This document shows positions 10,371-20,656 of a DNA stretch of 64,000 bases, in pieces. Source of the stretch: Ascarosepion bandense (Eukaryota > Mollusca > Cephalopoda > Sepiida > Sepiidae). A program made the position numbers and the translations under genes. Below the pieces are notes generated by a model. That model saw only the letters and a list, made by a program, of their open reading frames with translations, was not told where the DNA came from and did not search any database. The stretch is taken from assembly GCA_037127315.1 (NCBI GenBank), contig JBBBDQ010000330.1, forward strand, positions 6,021,501 through 6,085,500. The letters are read 5' to 3'. Position 1 is the stretch's first letter. The number at the start of each line of letters is the position of its first letter.

Positions 10371-10739
10371 TGGTAAAATAAAGAAAAAGAATAGGAAACG
10401 TATTTCAATTTAACATGTTTCACTTTTAGTAAAGCTTCTTCAGAGACCGAGAGAGGAAAAACAAACAAACAGTCTACTGGTATGTTGTGATTTGGGGTTA
10501 GTTTCTATTGGTCAGATGTGTCACGCGTATTAAAGACAAAGATATTAATTTTAAATGCATGTGCGCGTAATATTTCGATGGTAAAGTTTATAATAGTGTA
10601 TCTATAAAAACGCTTGTCGGTTTAGGTATATGTTAGAGGTCAACGTTAGTTAATGTGTGCGTAATAATACTCGTGTATTCAAGAAATGGACATTTTCTGA
10701 ATATGTATGAGGAATATTTTTAATGGTTATTAATACGCA
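10371..10739. other. Unique-looking interval with a hammerhead-like core motif (10417-10443, - strand)
   Basis: On - the sequence CTGAAGA, a short imperfect stem, then GAAAC resembles the hammerhead ribozyme core but breaks the canonical rule right after GA. It is followed by a stretch that may be the edge of the Penelope-like fragment to the right. Confidence 0.35.
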
Positions 10740-11084
10740 ACAATGATAAATTAGTTATAAAAGTTTACTGAAACCTACTAACAAAAACGGCCTAACCAAT
10801 TAAAATTGGATATCTTAAATCCCTTTGAATACGTAGCTCTGGATATTTAAATGAAGAAGAGATATGTATTAATAAAACATTGAAACTTCTTCACTACACA
10901 CATCATTTCACCTTTAACGCTAAAAGACGAACTTTAAAAATCTACACAGCAAAAAATAAAATAAAATAATAAAAAAAACGAATACTTCTACCAAGAATTA
11001 GACAAATTTCATAGTTCTACCTTTCAAACAAATTAGCCATTCCAAACACTAGGATAGTTACTCCAAGATTATTGGTGATATATT

Positions 11085-11275
11085 AAGGATAAAAAATGTA
11101 CCAAGCACCATTTCAAATGCCGGAATTTATCAAATAAAATGTCCACAGTGCATAGATGTGTATATGGGGTAGACATCACGTAATCAAAAAACCCGCATCT
11201 ATGAACACAAAAGAGACTTCACGAACGCCAGCCTAATTAAAAAGTAACAACCCCCTCTTTAAAGAAAAAGTAATA
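11085..11275 (+). mobile_element. Penelope-like element fragment: GIY-YIG endonuclease piece
   Basis: Codons read AGIYQIKCPQCIDVYMG, one stop, then TSRNQKTRIYEHKRDF. This has the GIY, Y-x-G, R and E-H order of the GIY-YIG nuclease found at the C-terminus of Penelope-like retroelements. The fragment is cut at the right by a LINE tail. Related AT-rich sequence upstream (10740-11085) may be the rest of the element. Confidence 0.65.
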
Positions 11276-11277
11276 GA

Positions 11278-11452
11278 CTAAACTATCGCCCGGTTTGACA
11301 CTCCACCCACGTCTATTGAACAGGTGTAGAGAGGCTCATCCCTTGTTTAGGATGTGGTTTCCGGGTTTCTCTTTTCCAATCTTTTCACTCTTACGTAGCC
11401 CCCTGCACATCAGTGGCGTTACCGCCTTGCTCGGGGTGATATGATTAAAAAA
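11278..11452 (+). mobile_element. LINE 3' end (tail subfamily 2), with A-rich tail
   Basis: It is close to the copy at 8971-9145: same ACTCCACCCACGTCTATTGA and CACATCAGTGGCGTTACCGC blocks, ending GATATGATT followed by an A-rich tract. It appears inserted in a Penelope-like fragment. Confidence 0.8.
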
Positions 11453-11597
11453 AACAAAACAAAAAAAAACGTAATAACATTTCTACTAACTATGAACACG
11501 CGCTTAAAACATTGCATTGCATCACAATATTTCTACAGATTCATTCTTCATAAATCCAATTTATGTCTACCAATACATAGAAATAAATGAAACAATA

Positions 11598-12662
11598 CTA
11601 TTGCACCAGTCGTCTCTCCCCCCCCCCTAGCTTACGCACCTCCTTTTCCCGTAACTTGCATTGTTTCTGTTCACTGGCCTCTGACCAGAATCGCTTCCTC
11701 TCAACTAGACCTAGTCTAGCACGTCCCTCTCTTGTAATACCCTGAACCTCTGCTTGCCTCACCATCCACTCCACTGTCGATATCACATTTGACACCTACT
11801 TTCTTCCTGTTCTTACCTCTGGCATATTTTCCTAGATTGCAGCTTCCTTCAATTCACACAGTATGAACTACAATTTTCCCTTTCCCATCTTATACTCCTC
11901 CATCAAAGAAGTAACAGGTAACCGAAGTTTCAACCCCCGTGCTGCCATACAAAGCAACCGGCAACAAAATTTTCGAAACACCAAGCCACTTCCGTATACA
12001 GTTATCCCAACTCGAGGCAATGCTACCTCATATACAGTTAGATGCCATATTAATCTCGGCATCAATACAAAATGCATACACTAAACTTTAAATTTCCCAC
12101 CAAGCCCACATTAGTCTATGCTTCACAGATCCGCCTCCAGCTGCAGCTGAGTTTAAACACCGCGGTGACAATCTGTCGTAGAGAAATTATACCACCTCCC
12201 AAGGCCCTTCACACCCTGCTCCCGCTCCGTTGGCATCTTTTCACCTGTAATGGAAAACAATTAATCACAGCACCTCTCTTTATAGACACTGACCTGCTCT
12301 TCCTTGGGTTGAAAGCCATCTGACTCCACTCTACCAACTCTGCATGTCTCTTCAGAACCAATAGTGCTACTTTCTTACGGTTTTGAATTGATAAATAATC
12401 CATAAATGCCTGGATTTTGACCTGATTCTGCAGGAAGCCATAGATCTACCAGGAACACCTCTATCACTATCACAAAAAGTACGGGAGAGATGCACGTTTA
12501 ATCGCAATCCCTCTAGGAAGTACAACAAACTTTGCGGTGTACTGCAGCATGAACTGATTGAAATACAAACCCAGAAAATCCCCGAGTCTCTGCGGAACGT
12601 AGAACTCCAACGCCAGTTGTATCGTGCTATGAGGGACTTAACAGTATGCCTTAGCAAGATCC
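11598..12662 (-). mobile_element. R2-type (restriction-like endonuclease class) LINE: RT palm to thumb fragment
   Basis: From right to left on - the frames give LALEFYVPQRLGDFLGLYF, AFMDYLSIQNRKKVALLVL, WSQMAFNPRKSRSVSIKRG, LKLRLPVTSLMEEYKMGKG and then VRQAEVQGITREGRARLGL. This is the order seen in LINEs that end in a CCHC finger plus restriction-like nuclease. The catalytic F-x-D-D reads FMDY, losing the second Asp. Many stops and frameshifts occur. The C-terminal part is missing here, but a related C-terminus lies at 39869-40687. Confidence 0.65.
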
Positions 12663-13936
12663 AGCCAGATGATGTTATATATATTATTCATATTGGCCTA
12701 TAGAACGCAGTCAAAATATGAGGAAAAACTAAACCCCTTGAAAGTGGCTAAAGAAGTATTCAAAGGAGCTGGAGACAATGAAATCTATAGAACACACTTA
12801 CTCCAACAAAATGGAGAATCGTAAGGATGCTGGGAAAAAAAAACTAAATAAAAAAAAAAATTAAATGTTTCTTATCTGTCTTTCTGGAAAGATAATTGAA
12901 AGAAGGTTTCTATCTATCTATCTATTGAGATTTGAAAAAGAAATCTCTCGGTCGAGAGCGAGGGAAAATTTACTCGGCACAAAATCATTTTACTCGAGTG
13001 ACTCCATTTTCTTAGTCACCTTACGCAAACATAGCGTGAATCGCTGACGGAAAAAAAAAAAAAATGAAATTTTAATTAAAATGTCGAACGTGTTAGAACG
13101 GATTTAAACAATTTAAAAAAACAATAGCATAAACATTTTGATAAAACTTTTTTTATTAAATTAACATCATGATATGTTGTTTTTTTTTCTAGCAATGGAG
13201 TAGAAGTACCTAAATTCGTAGCTTTTTTCTTCTGTTTTTACCACAAACTCCATCTCATAGATGATAAAAAAATAACAAATCTGATTTTCTCAACGATTTT
13301 CTATAAAATAAAAATACTTAGTTGTATAATTTGTCTTTCGGTGAGTGGTTGAAAGAAGTTTTTCTTTCTTTCAAATGTTCGTCTTTACTTTTCGTAAGCG
13401 GGGAGGAAATTGCTGTTGAGTCAAGAATAATATTTTTCCAAATAAATTTTTAAAAATTTGTAAGCGTCTTTAATCTGGGCGACAGACAGATTTTGGCTCC
13501 ACTCTGGAAGCGTTAATTAAACGAATTATTTCACTGACCGGCCATGCATAGGACCAAAGATATCAATAGTCATTGTAGGTTATTCTAAGTAAATCTGTGA
13601 ATCTTCAATGGCATACTTTTGGGTTGTAAAAGGAATCAGATTTCCTTTTTCTATATTTGAAGGGACACGTTTCGTTGCAAGATTTTTAATCGACCTCCGG
13701 CGAGTAAAGCAATAAACTTTAATCGCGCAATTAAGCTTTTAATCGACTGAGCCGATCGGGCGAGTGAAATCTCAAAGGTTATCTATCTATCTATCTAAGG
13801 TTGACAAGATAGACGACTAACATATGAGGTAATTCGAAATTCATTGTTTAATAAATATTTGCTCTCTAATTAATTAAATGTATTGAGCTATTTTTCTGGA
13901 TCATTTTTAATATATTACTAAGATCCACTTGGATTA
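12663..13936. other. No recognisable gene; two (TATC)n tracts about 0.9 kb apart
   Basis: AT-rich. TCTATCTATCTATC occurs near 12910 and again near 13780, each beside similar TTGAGATTT/GAGATTTCACTCG sequence in opposite orientation. This hints at a decayed inverted-repeat element between them. No ORF of note is present. Confidence 0.3.
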
Positions 13937-13944
13937 TATATATA

Positions 13945-13979
<35 letters not shown>
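13937..13979. repeat. (TA)n-(CA)n microsatellite
   Basis: A TA tract is followed directly by a CA tract. Confidence 0.9.
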
Positions 13980-14084
13980 TTGGATGCGATGGGTAAACTG
14001 ACACTAATTTTTAAGTTTTAATTTTGCGCATTGTTTTTGCCAGTGAGAATAAAAAACCAGTATTTACATTATTTGGACTATTTT

Positions 14085-14312
14085 CTCATCTTTGTTGCCA
14101 TTTGTACGACTTTTCGGACGTTGTACGCTCCGTCCGTCTTCAGGTGTTAGGAATTTCAAGCCGAACCCTTTATTACAATCACTGGGATATATGATCTCTA
14201 TTCCTTGCGTAGTAGTCTCCCTCTAACCCTGTAAATTGTTCACCACTGATGTAGCCTAGTATTTGGTCAAGTCACAGAAACTAACAAACGTCTATATCCA
14301 CTAGGCCATGTG
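14085..14312 (-). mobile_element. SINE-C copy (tRNA-derived)
   Basis: Read on -, the head (CATGGCCTAGTGGATA, at 14312) is box-A-like. The tail region carries CCTGAAGACGGACGG and a CGTCCGAAAAG partner. The same order occurs at 51350-51595 and 61505-61772. No coding potential. Confidence 0.75.
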
Positions 14313-14389
14313 TCCTTAAGAATAACAAAAATAACTGAATTTTGGGGACTTATAAACCTAATGTTCAGAACCCCCGCTTTTTTTTTACC

Positions 14390-15182
14390 ATAGTTTATAT
14401 TGCAATTTTTTGATGTTAATGGTTTTCTCTAGCATTTTTACCAGAGCTCATATTGCAATTTTGACACTAATGATTTTTTTCTGGCACTTCGTATTACTGG
14501 TTCCCATGTTGTGTTCATCTCTATGCTTAGTCGATGTAGGCGGTTTTTGTAGCCTAGCATATGTGCTGATTCTATAAATTTATGTAGTTTTCAGTGGTGT
14601 TCTCTATCTATTATATCAACTTCATCCCATAGTAGGGCGGTGATCTCCTTTCTCCCTCCATATGTGGTCAGCTATGCCTGATTTTTCTATATCTCTTCGA
14701 GTTACGGCCTTGCGATGTTCTTGTAGCCTTACCTTAAGGGGACGGCCTGTTTCTCTTTTATATTTCTTTCCACAGCTACATGGAATGACATACACACAGT
14801 CCTTAGTCACGTACTCCTTTGTTGGGGATCTTACTCGGTAGAGGTACCTACGAAATGTAGAATCATATCTGAAGATCGTCCTGATGTTATGTGGACCACA
14901 GATCCTTTGCTTCACATCGGGTAGACAGACCGATGCTGTTTTCTGAGAGTTATCCTCATGCACCTTCTCTTCCATGTATGCTGGAGTTGTTGTCATGTAC
15001 CATGGATAATTGTTTCTTTGTAGGGTACTGTTTATACTGACCATTTTCTGTTCACATGACTCTGGGTCGCTGCTTATGATTTTTGTTCGATGTTGAAGGT
15101 AGCTAACGATCCCTTTCTTTACATTGTATGGGTGGTTAGAGTTAAAGTTGAGGTATTGTCTGGTGAATGTTGGCTTCAACAC
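14390..15182 (-). mobile_element. Penelope-like element: RT end plus GIY-YIG endonuclease, frameshifted near its end
   Basis: The - strand frame (15182-14622, 186 codons) starts LKPTFTRQYLNFNSNHPYNV, the KPTFT/YLNF/HPYNVKK block that closes Penelope-type reverse transcriptases. Near residues 129-156 come CVYVIPCSCGKKYKRETGR and R-L-Q-E-H, matching the GIY, YIG (here YKR) and R..E motifs of GIY-YIG nucleases. Past a frameshift near 14635 the frame continues as LWDEVDIIDREHH and LGYKNRLHRLSIEMNTTWEP down to about 14505, followed by a 3' region shared with 57580-57650. Upstream RT is missing, so this is a 5'-truncated dead copy. Confidence 0.85.
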
Positions 15183-15189
15183 GGAGGTC

Positions 15190-15545
15190 TACATCGAATA
15201 GTGCTTCCCTGGCCCGACAGCGTGGATACTAGTAGATCCCATGTCTAGCAACAGAACTATGCATCATGTCACAGACGCAAGAGAACCCATTCATGTCTGT
15301 TGCAGAATTTCTGCAACCCCATCACCCCTTATATTTGTCCACCCAACTCCCCAGACTGCAACCCCTTGATTGTGTGTGTGGCACAGTTGAGCGAGAGTGA
15401 AACAAAACTACTTGTGACAGCAAAGATGAACTGAATGTAAAGATTATAGCAGCATTCACCAACTTAAATAAGGAGACTGTCCAGAAGAGATGCAGAAGGT
15501 TCCGAAATCGAAGCCAATGGCGATTTTATTGAACAAATTTGCTCT
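15190..15545 (+). pseudogene. DDE transposase C-terminal remnant (Tc1/mariner superfamily)
   Basis: Codons around 15335-15545 read PPNSPDCNPLD, then VERE, a Thr/Lys segment, and NKETVQKRCRRFRNRSQWRF. 'P-NSPD-NPLD----GVVERE' with a closing R-C-RFR block is the end of a large IS630/Tc1-type transposase group. The N-terminal part is absent or unrecognisable, and frames are broken. It abuts the Penelope-like fragment. Confidence 0.6.
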
Positions 15546-16579
15546 TTAGTATTTCAAGATCATTTTGTGTAATTTTAGCAAATATATTTTCATTTTTGCG
15601 CCATTTAGGACAATTTATCTATCGCACCATTCTTGTGTGTGTGTATATATATATATACATATACACGCACACACACTTTATTGTTCTTACAAATCCTTAT
15701 TTTGCAAGAAACATGTTAAAAAAACGGATTGATATTCAGTCAGGAATGCAAAAATATGAGTGTAACAAACTCGGAAAAATCGGTTGTTTTCTTTCCATGC
15801 TCTCTGTCAGTCGTCCCCCGTTCTGTTCCGCATTGACCGCCATATTTTCCTTTCCCCTTTGTGAAGAGAAGGGAGTTTGTGGAAAATGATGGAAATGACT
15901 GCTATTATGGCATTATTATTGAAACTATCATATTATATCTCGTGCCAGTCAGGCAGAAGTGTCCGCGTTTTTTTTTTTGTTTTTTTTTAATGGCAAGCGA
16001 CAAACGTTTACTGACCTTATTTGGAAGAAGTAAATAGAATATACGAAATCTGCCTGTTCTGAGGACTCTGTGTTTCGAGCGAAAGAACTTTTCAAGACTG
16101 TATATGTCTGAAATAATTATCCCCTCTTCTCTTTCTTCTTCCTCTTTTCTCCCTCCTCCTTTTTTCTCTGTTCTTCTCTCTCTCTCTCTTCGCTTTTTCT
16201 CTTTTCACTCCGCTTTTTCTCTTTTATTTTTCGTTTGCTATATTTATACTCTCTCTACTTTTGAATCGACTGCCGGAATGAGATAGTTTCTAAACTACTC
16301 TCGTAGGTTACTGTTAGTGAATTCAATCTTCCCGAAGGCCCCCATAGTTATTGCCTTGTGTCAAACTAATACCTCTAGATAATCTACATGATTAAAAGAA
16401 AAAAATATCGAGAAAGCAACCCATATTTTTCTTTTCTTCATTCGCTGTATTTTTTTTATTTTATTGATGTTAATTTTTTCTATTTGTCTATCCCCTACAA
16501 CTTCGTTTATTTATGTATTTTTTTTCCTGATATCCACTCTGTTATTTGCTAACTTTGTTCGTCACTTGTGCGAGGCACT
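15546..16579. other. No recognisable gene; CT-rich tract near 16120-16230
   Basis: AT-rich DNA with a TA/CA microsatellite at 15640-15675, a T run at 15970 and a pyrimidine-rich tract at 16120-16230. The sequence GACCGCCATATT at 15835-15846 contains a YY1-like motif on -. Open frames here are short and unrecognised. Confidence 0.4.
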
Positions 16580-16757
16580 TGGCTTTATAGTGGGTTGCTT
16601 ATCTGTTCTTTTCTAGTAGTAGTAGGATTCCGTTCTAGTGAAGGGTAATTGTATACCTTTGCAGGTTAACGGAATTTGGCCATGTGGTAGATAGCCCACT
16701 ATAAGTCATGAAATGATTATAAAATCAAGAGAAGCAAATTGAGTTGAAAATAACATT

Positions 16758-16820
<63 letters not shown>

Positions 16821-17348
16821 GTTTTACAATTAAAGCAATAGTTGCATATAAAGGTCCAACGGAGATTAGAATGTTCATGGCAAATAATGAGCTGAAAGAG
16901 ATAAAAGGCTTAGGAATGTGGGGAGAGGAGGAATGTCTTTGAAGTAGTCGCTCCTGAGGTCAGTAAGTACTTTTGAAACGGTGGAGAAAGAAAGAGGTAA
17001 GCATAGTAGGCACTCGACTTACGTCAAGGGGAGACACTGGTTACACTCGCCTGTCTGTCTGCTGGATGCTTGTCTGTATCGGCTTTTTATATCTGCTTTT
17101 TGGATCAACAGTTCGTTTCGGGATTTCATACTTGTATTTGATTCTGGGCTTCCCATTGGCTGGTAAATAAAATTCGCTTTGGCTCGCGAAATGGAAATTT
17201 GATATTTGAATAATTTTTATTTTTCAACCGGAACATCTGCGCGAACTCGGATGCGCAACGACGATTTTTGTTCATTTGCTTTTTAGTCGGTATAGAGCAA
17301 ACATCCGGCCCCTCGCTTTTGCTCGGTGGGTATCACCACAGTTTCACT
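16580..17348 (+). repeat. Dispersed repeat G, copy 1 (about 0.75 kb, LTR-like features)
   Basis: It aligns over its length to 50465-51210, including GGTTAACGGAATTTGG, TGATTCTGGGCTTCCCATTG, CAACCGGAACATCTGCGCG and CCTCGCTTTTGCTCGG. A (GT)n(TA)n expansion at 16757-16816 is absent from the other copy. A TATA-like TTTTTATATC and AATAAA near 17165 would suit an LTR, but no coding internal region or clear target duplication is seen. Confidence 0.8.
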
Positions 17349-17828
17349 GGGTAAAATCATTCTGGGCCTTTAAATGACTTCCAGGCTTTAATTGATGAGT
17401 ATGAATACTGAGGGAAGACCGTACTTTTGCTGCCTATAAGAACACGAACACACACACACGTGTGTGCATATATTTTGCAGTGATCTTACTCGACATCGAA
17501 GTGGCTGCTATCAAATACAAGGCATATTTTATGCAGCAACAACTCATTCAAAATTTTTTCCTTAAATTCAATCGACAAAATCTGTTTAATATTTTTTATT
17601 CAATTTTTTCCAACTTTTTAAAAAGATGGTGTACATCCAAATTAAACTGTGGATAAACTGTTTAAAGTTTGTTTTGTTAAAGTACTTTTGACCATCTCGG
17701 TCATTGTCATTATTATTGTTGTCAGGGTTGTGAATGAGATATTGTTGACTAAAAATGTCTTGGTAATTTTTTTTTTGTTACTGCTGGGATTAAAATTGTT
17801 CTAGTGTGACATCACGTAAAACATTAGC
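17349..17828. other. No recognisable feature
   Basis: AT-rich sequence with short CA tracts. A 64-codon frame at 17462-17656 is not recognised. Confidence 0.4.
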
Positions 17829-17865
17829 ACACACACACACACACACACACACACAATATATATAA

Positions 17866-17985
17866 TGTTAGAACATATGGAAACTAAGATAGTTATTGTT
17901 AACTCCCTGATGAGGCATTGTTCTTTCAATGTCGAAACAAAATGTACAATTTTGTAGTAGTTCGTAGTTTCAACATGTTCTAACG
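17866..17985 (+). ncRNA. Candidate hammerhead self-cleaving ribozyme (type I topology)
   Basis: The core CTGATGAG (17907-17914) is joined to CGAAAC (17933-17938) by a 7-bp stem II (17914-17920 with 17927-17933, one G-U pair) and a 6-nt loop. Stem III (17937-17943 with 17949-17955) is a perfect 7 bp with a 5-nt loop. Position 17 is A (17956), so cleavage is predicted after GUA, between 17956 and 17957. Stem I is formed by 17901-17906 with 17957-17962 (one mismatch), then outer helices 17880-17886 with 17965-17971 and 17867-17876 with 17975-17984. Hammerheads of this kind are known from Penelope-like elements and retrozymes. No element body is recognised around it. Confidence 0.75.
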
Positions 17986-18074
17986 TTATAATTAATAATA
18001 AATATTTATTTTATTTTTATATTGAGCATTTTAAATTAATGTCTTGAATGTTGCAATTATTTTTTTGTTCTTAT

Positions 18075-18095
18075 TCATTTTTGTGTGTATATGTA

Positions 18096-18136
<41 letters not shown>
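18075..18136. repeat. (GT)n/(TA)n microsatellite
   Basis: Mixed GT, TATG and TA dinucleotide tract. Confidence 0.85.
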
Positions 18137-18139
<3 letters not shown>

Positions 18140-18298
18140 GTGAGTGATTGTGTACACTGAAAATCTATCGGCATGAACTAAAAAAAGATAAAGGAGGTCA
18201 ACTGTATTCGGGATTATAATCAGTGTGAATTTCACGGTCCTTTCCTTAACGGCAAAATGTTTTCCTATACGGTTTTGAATTTAGAGTTGTCTTTTTAC

Positions 18299-18475
18299 TA
18301 GACTGGTTGCCAATCAAGGCTACAGGCTGTTCTATTTCACCTATAGCTAGGGGAATAGGTGAATTTATACATTTCCCTAGGGTATTTGCTATTGTGAAAG
18401 TAACGAACTCGACTGCAATTCCAACTGGGCTCTCCGAATTTTCATTCTCAGCCGCTATCCATTATACATCAAACA
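18299..18475 (-). mobile_element. SINE-A copy, 3' tail missing, diverged
   Basis: Contains GACTGGTTGCCAATCAAGGC, the middle body and a degraded head (CCGAATTTTCATTCTCAGCC... TATCCATTATAC). Compared with other copies it lacks the hairpin/tail part on the left. Confidence 0.75.
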
Positions 18476-18489
18476 TACACAATAAATAG

Positions 18490-19145
18490 AATATCTGATA
18501 TTTGGGGGAATTTAGCTGGTGACACTGTTTAACTTGCATATGTGGCAACATGTATAAGAGGGAAGCCAACTGTCTTGTTAAAGTAAGAGTAGATGCACAG
18601 AACTAAGATGGAAAAGCTTAGTGTAGTAAAGAAACATTCGACCTTCATTGACCGAGTATTCAATATCACTGTCGGGTGAAAAGCATAAAATCCATCTCTT
18701 TAAATTAATTAAAAAATGTTGGTTTCTCAAATACAGTAGCTGTTACCGTTTCTTCCAGTATTGATTGGTGGTGGTGGGTCCTTCCTAACCTTTTATTTGA
18801 ATTTGTGAAACGTCAGCATCCTGATTATGTCATTTTCCCTTGTTACATGTGATATCCATTTTCGCTGTTGTTGCTATTGAAAGTTTGTCAAGTGATGTCG
18901 TTTCTTTTATTTGCTAAAGTTCATTGTGATTCTGTAGCGCCAGTCTACAATATTTTAGCTTGTTCCTTTTAACTTTCCTGTCTTCAGAGTAGTGCTGTCC
19001 GACATTGTTGATCCGGGACCCTTAAAACAAGGGTGCCGCAAGACCATAAAAAATACCCGATGACAAAAATCATCCCTAAAAAAACCTTAACTTAAACACA
19101 GTCTTACAAGCTCATTCCACATGTATATTGTTGCTTTCAAAAGTA
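18490..19145. other. No recognisable feature
   Basis: AT-rich sequence without visible repeat copies or coding potential. Confidence 0.4.
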
Positions 19146-19392
19146 GTCAGTCAGTTAAGTGCCATACGTGATACACGCTTGGGCAATCATGTCTCGAAAG
19201 AGACATGAATGACTGGGCAGAAGATTATTCCGCAGTAGGTTACCACTGCTTTCTGCGGTAGACTGGTTGCCGACCAAGGCTACAGAACCCAATCTGTTCT
19301 GTTATTTAACCCATAACGGGAGGGACGAGACGGGTTAATACATTTCCCAAGGGTATTTGCGCGTAAATGAATGCAAAGAATTCGACTGGAAG
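19146..19392 (-). mobile_element. SINE-A copy, head truncated
   Basis: Typical full tail and body from GTCAGTCAGTTAAGTGCCAT to TGAATGCAAAGAATTCGACT. At 19388 the sequence AGATTATCCCGCAGTAGGTT restarts, repeating an internal part of the same SINE. Confidence 0.88.
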
Positions 19393-19652
19393 ATTATCCC
19401 GCAGTAGGTTGTCATAGACTGCTGTCCTATTATGGTGGTTCGTCATACAATGGGAGATGCAGGTTCGACTCGGGTTGGAATTTTTCTAAAAGTTTTTCTA
19501 AATTTTTCTCGAGTACGCCGGCTGGTAGACGAAATGAATTCTGTTTAAGATAAATGGAAGTTTCCCCGCAAAAAAATGTTTGAAGTAATAAAAATAAGTC
19601 GGATTAAAAAAAAAATTAGTTCTTTAGAATTGTGTATTTAAATAAACACTTG

Positions 19653-19701
<49 letters not shown>

Positions 19702-19895
19702 ATGGCTCATGCAAGCCAAAAGCTTAGAACCAGCATAATAAAAACATATCCAAATATTGGACAATTTTTGTCTTTATTTTCACTTGAAATTAAAGCCAAA
19801 ATGCGATGTTTAGAACGGCTCATGATTAAACTTAAGATATTCATTGTCTCTTATATTAAACAATTTGTTTAGAAAATTATCTGCTACTTCAATAC

Positions 19896-19936
<41 letters not shown>

Positions 19937-20094
19937 ATTGTTTAATTACTTAGTTTTTGGTCATAAGATTAGACTAGTGCACATTTATATTTGTATTGTT
20001 GCAAATCGCCTGAAGACACCACTCATGGTAGAAACCTAGGTTGTGTAATAACTCGTTTACAAATGGAATATATATATATATATATATATATATA
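19393..20094. other. SINE scrap, three (TA)n tracts and a hammerhead-like motif
   Basis: Left end repeats a short internal piece of SINE-A, then GCAGGTTCGACTCGG, a box-B-like sequence. TA tracts lie at about 19652-19699, 19896-19935 and 20068-20092. At 20010-20035 CTGAAGA...GAAAC resembles the hammerhead core but with non-canonical spacing. Confidence 0.45.
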
Positions 20095-20099
20095 CAAGG

Positions 20100-20440
20100 A
20101 CCTTGAATAAGTTCTCACTGATTTTTCATGAAAAGTAATATTTTATTTACAAAAATGACTAAGAAATATGTCACTGAAGGTATTGTCCATCACTAACGGC
20201 TACTTTTTTCCATCTTTCTGGCAGCACTTGAATTGCACGTCGGAAAAACGACACCTCTTTTGAGGCTAACCTAGAGTCGAATCATTTTTTGGCATAGGAA
20301 TGAAATGCTGCTTAGCTCGGCCATATGCCGTCGATCGCAACAAGTGATGATCGGACGGGTAAATAGTCTAGTAAATACTGCAGGTTGGGTAGGACTTTCC
20401 ATTTCAGAGTTTCCAAGAGGTTTTAATCCGTTTTACATGT
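20100..20440 (-). pseudogene. mariner transposase, 3' half remnant
   Basis: Continues the mariner frame left of the inserted element: TD, stop, NLLETLKWKVLPNLQ and later GIWPS-stop-AAFHSYAKK, corresponding to the 'T--TLKWEVLPHPPYSPD' and 'L-EQHFRSYEEVKKW' end of mariner transposases. Stops show that it is dead. Confidence 0.7.
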
Positions 20441-20442
20441 TA

Positions 20443-20473
20443 CAGGGGCCCGACAATATTTTTCGGACACTTT
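20443..20473 (+). repeat. Tc1-type element, left terminal inverted repeat
   Basis: CAGGGGCCCGACAATATTTT followed by TCGGACACTTT; 30 of 31 bases match the reverse complement of the right end. Confidence 0.93.
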
Positions 20474-20623
20474 AGTATTCGACTTTCCGAGTACCATAGA
20501 GTGGCGAAATTCCTTCAATAGAATAGCATAAACATATAAAGACAATACCTGTAATAAAAATGGAAGAAAATCGATTAGGTAAGGAAAAATATTTACTTTT
20601 CATAATTTTTTACAAAACACACG

Positions 20624-20643
20624 CGACATTATTTTTCGGACAT
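20624..20643 (+). repeat. Inner repeat of the Tc1-type element (left)
   Basis: CGACATTATTTTTCGGACAT repeats the core of the outer TIR (CGACAATATTTTTCGGACAC) about 170 bp further in, as a second transposase-binding site would. Confidence 0.75.
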
Positions 20644-20656
20644 CGTCGAAAAACTG

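Noticed and set aside
12882..13810. 0.9-kb DNA transposon bounded by inverted TATC-rich ends
   Set aside because: The inverted similarity is limited to short low-complexity sequence (TCTATC, TTGAGATTT), not enough to call ends.
16580..17348. LTR of a retrovirus or Ty3/gypsy element
   Set aside because: No flanking gag/pol or primer-binding site and no clear target duplication; left as an unclassified repeat.
18826..18900. Functional tRNA gene search, also at 19440-19480, 34100-34175 and 48826-48900
   Set aside because: Box A/B-like motifs exist, but no full cloverleaf, CCA-end-compatible acceptor stem or T-run terminator could be drawn; better explained as SINE heads.
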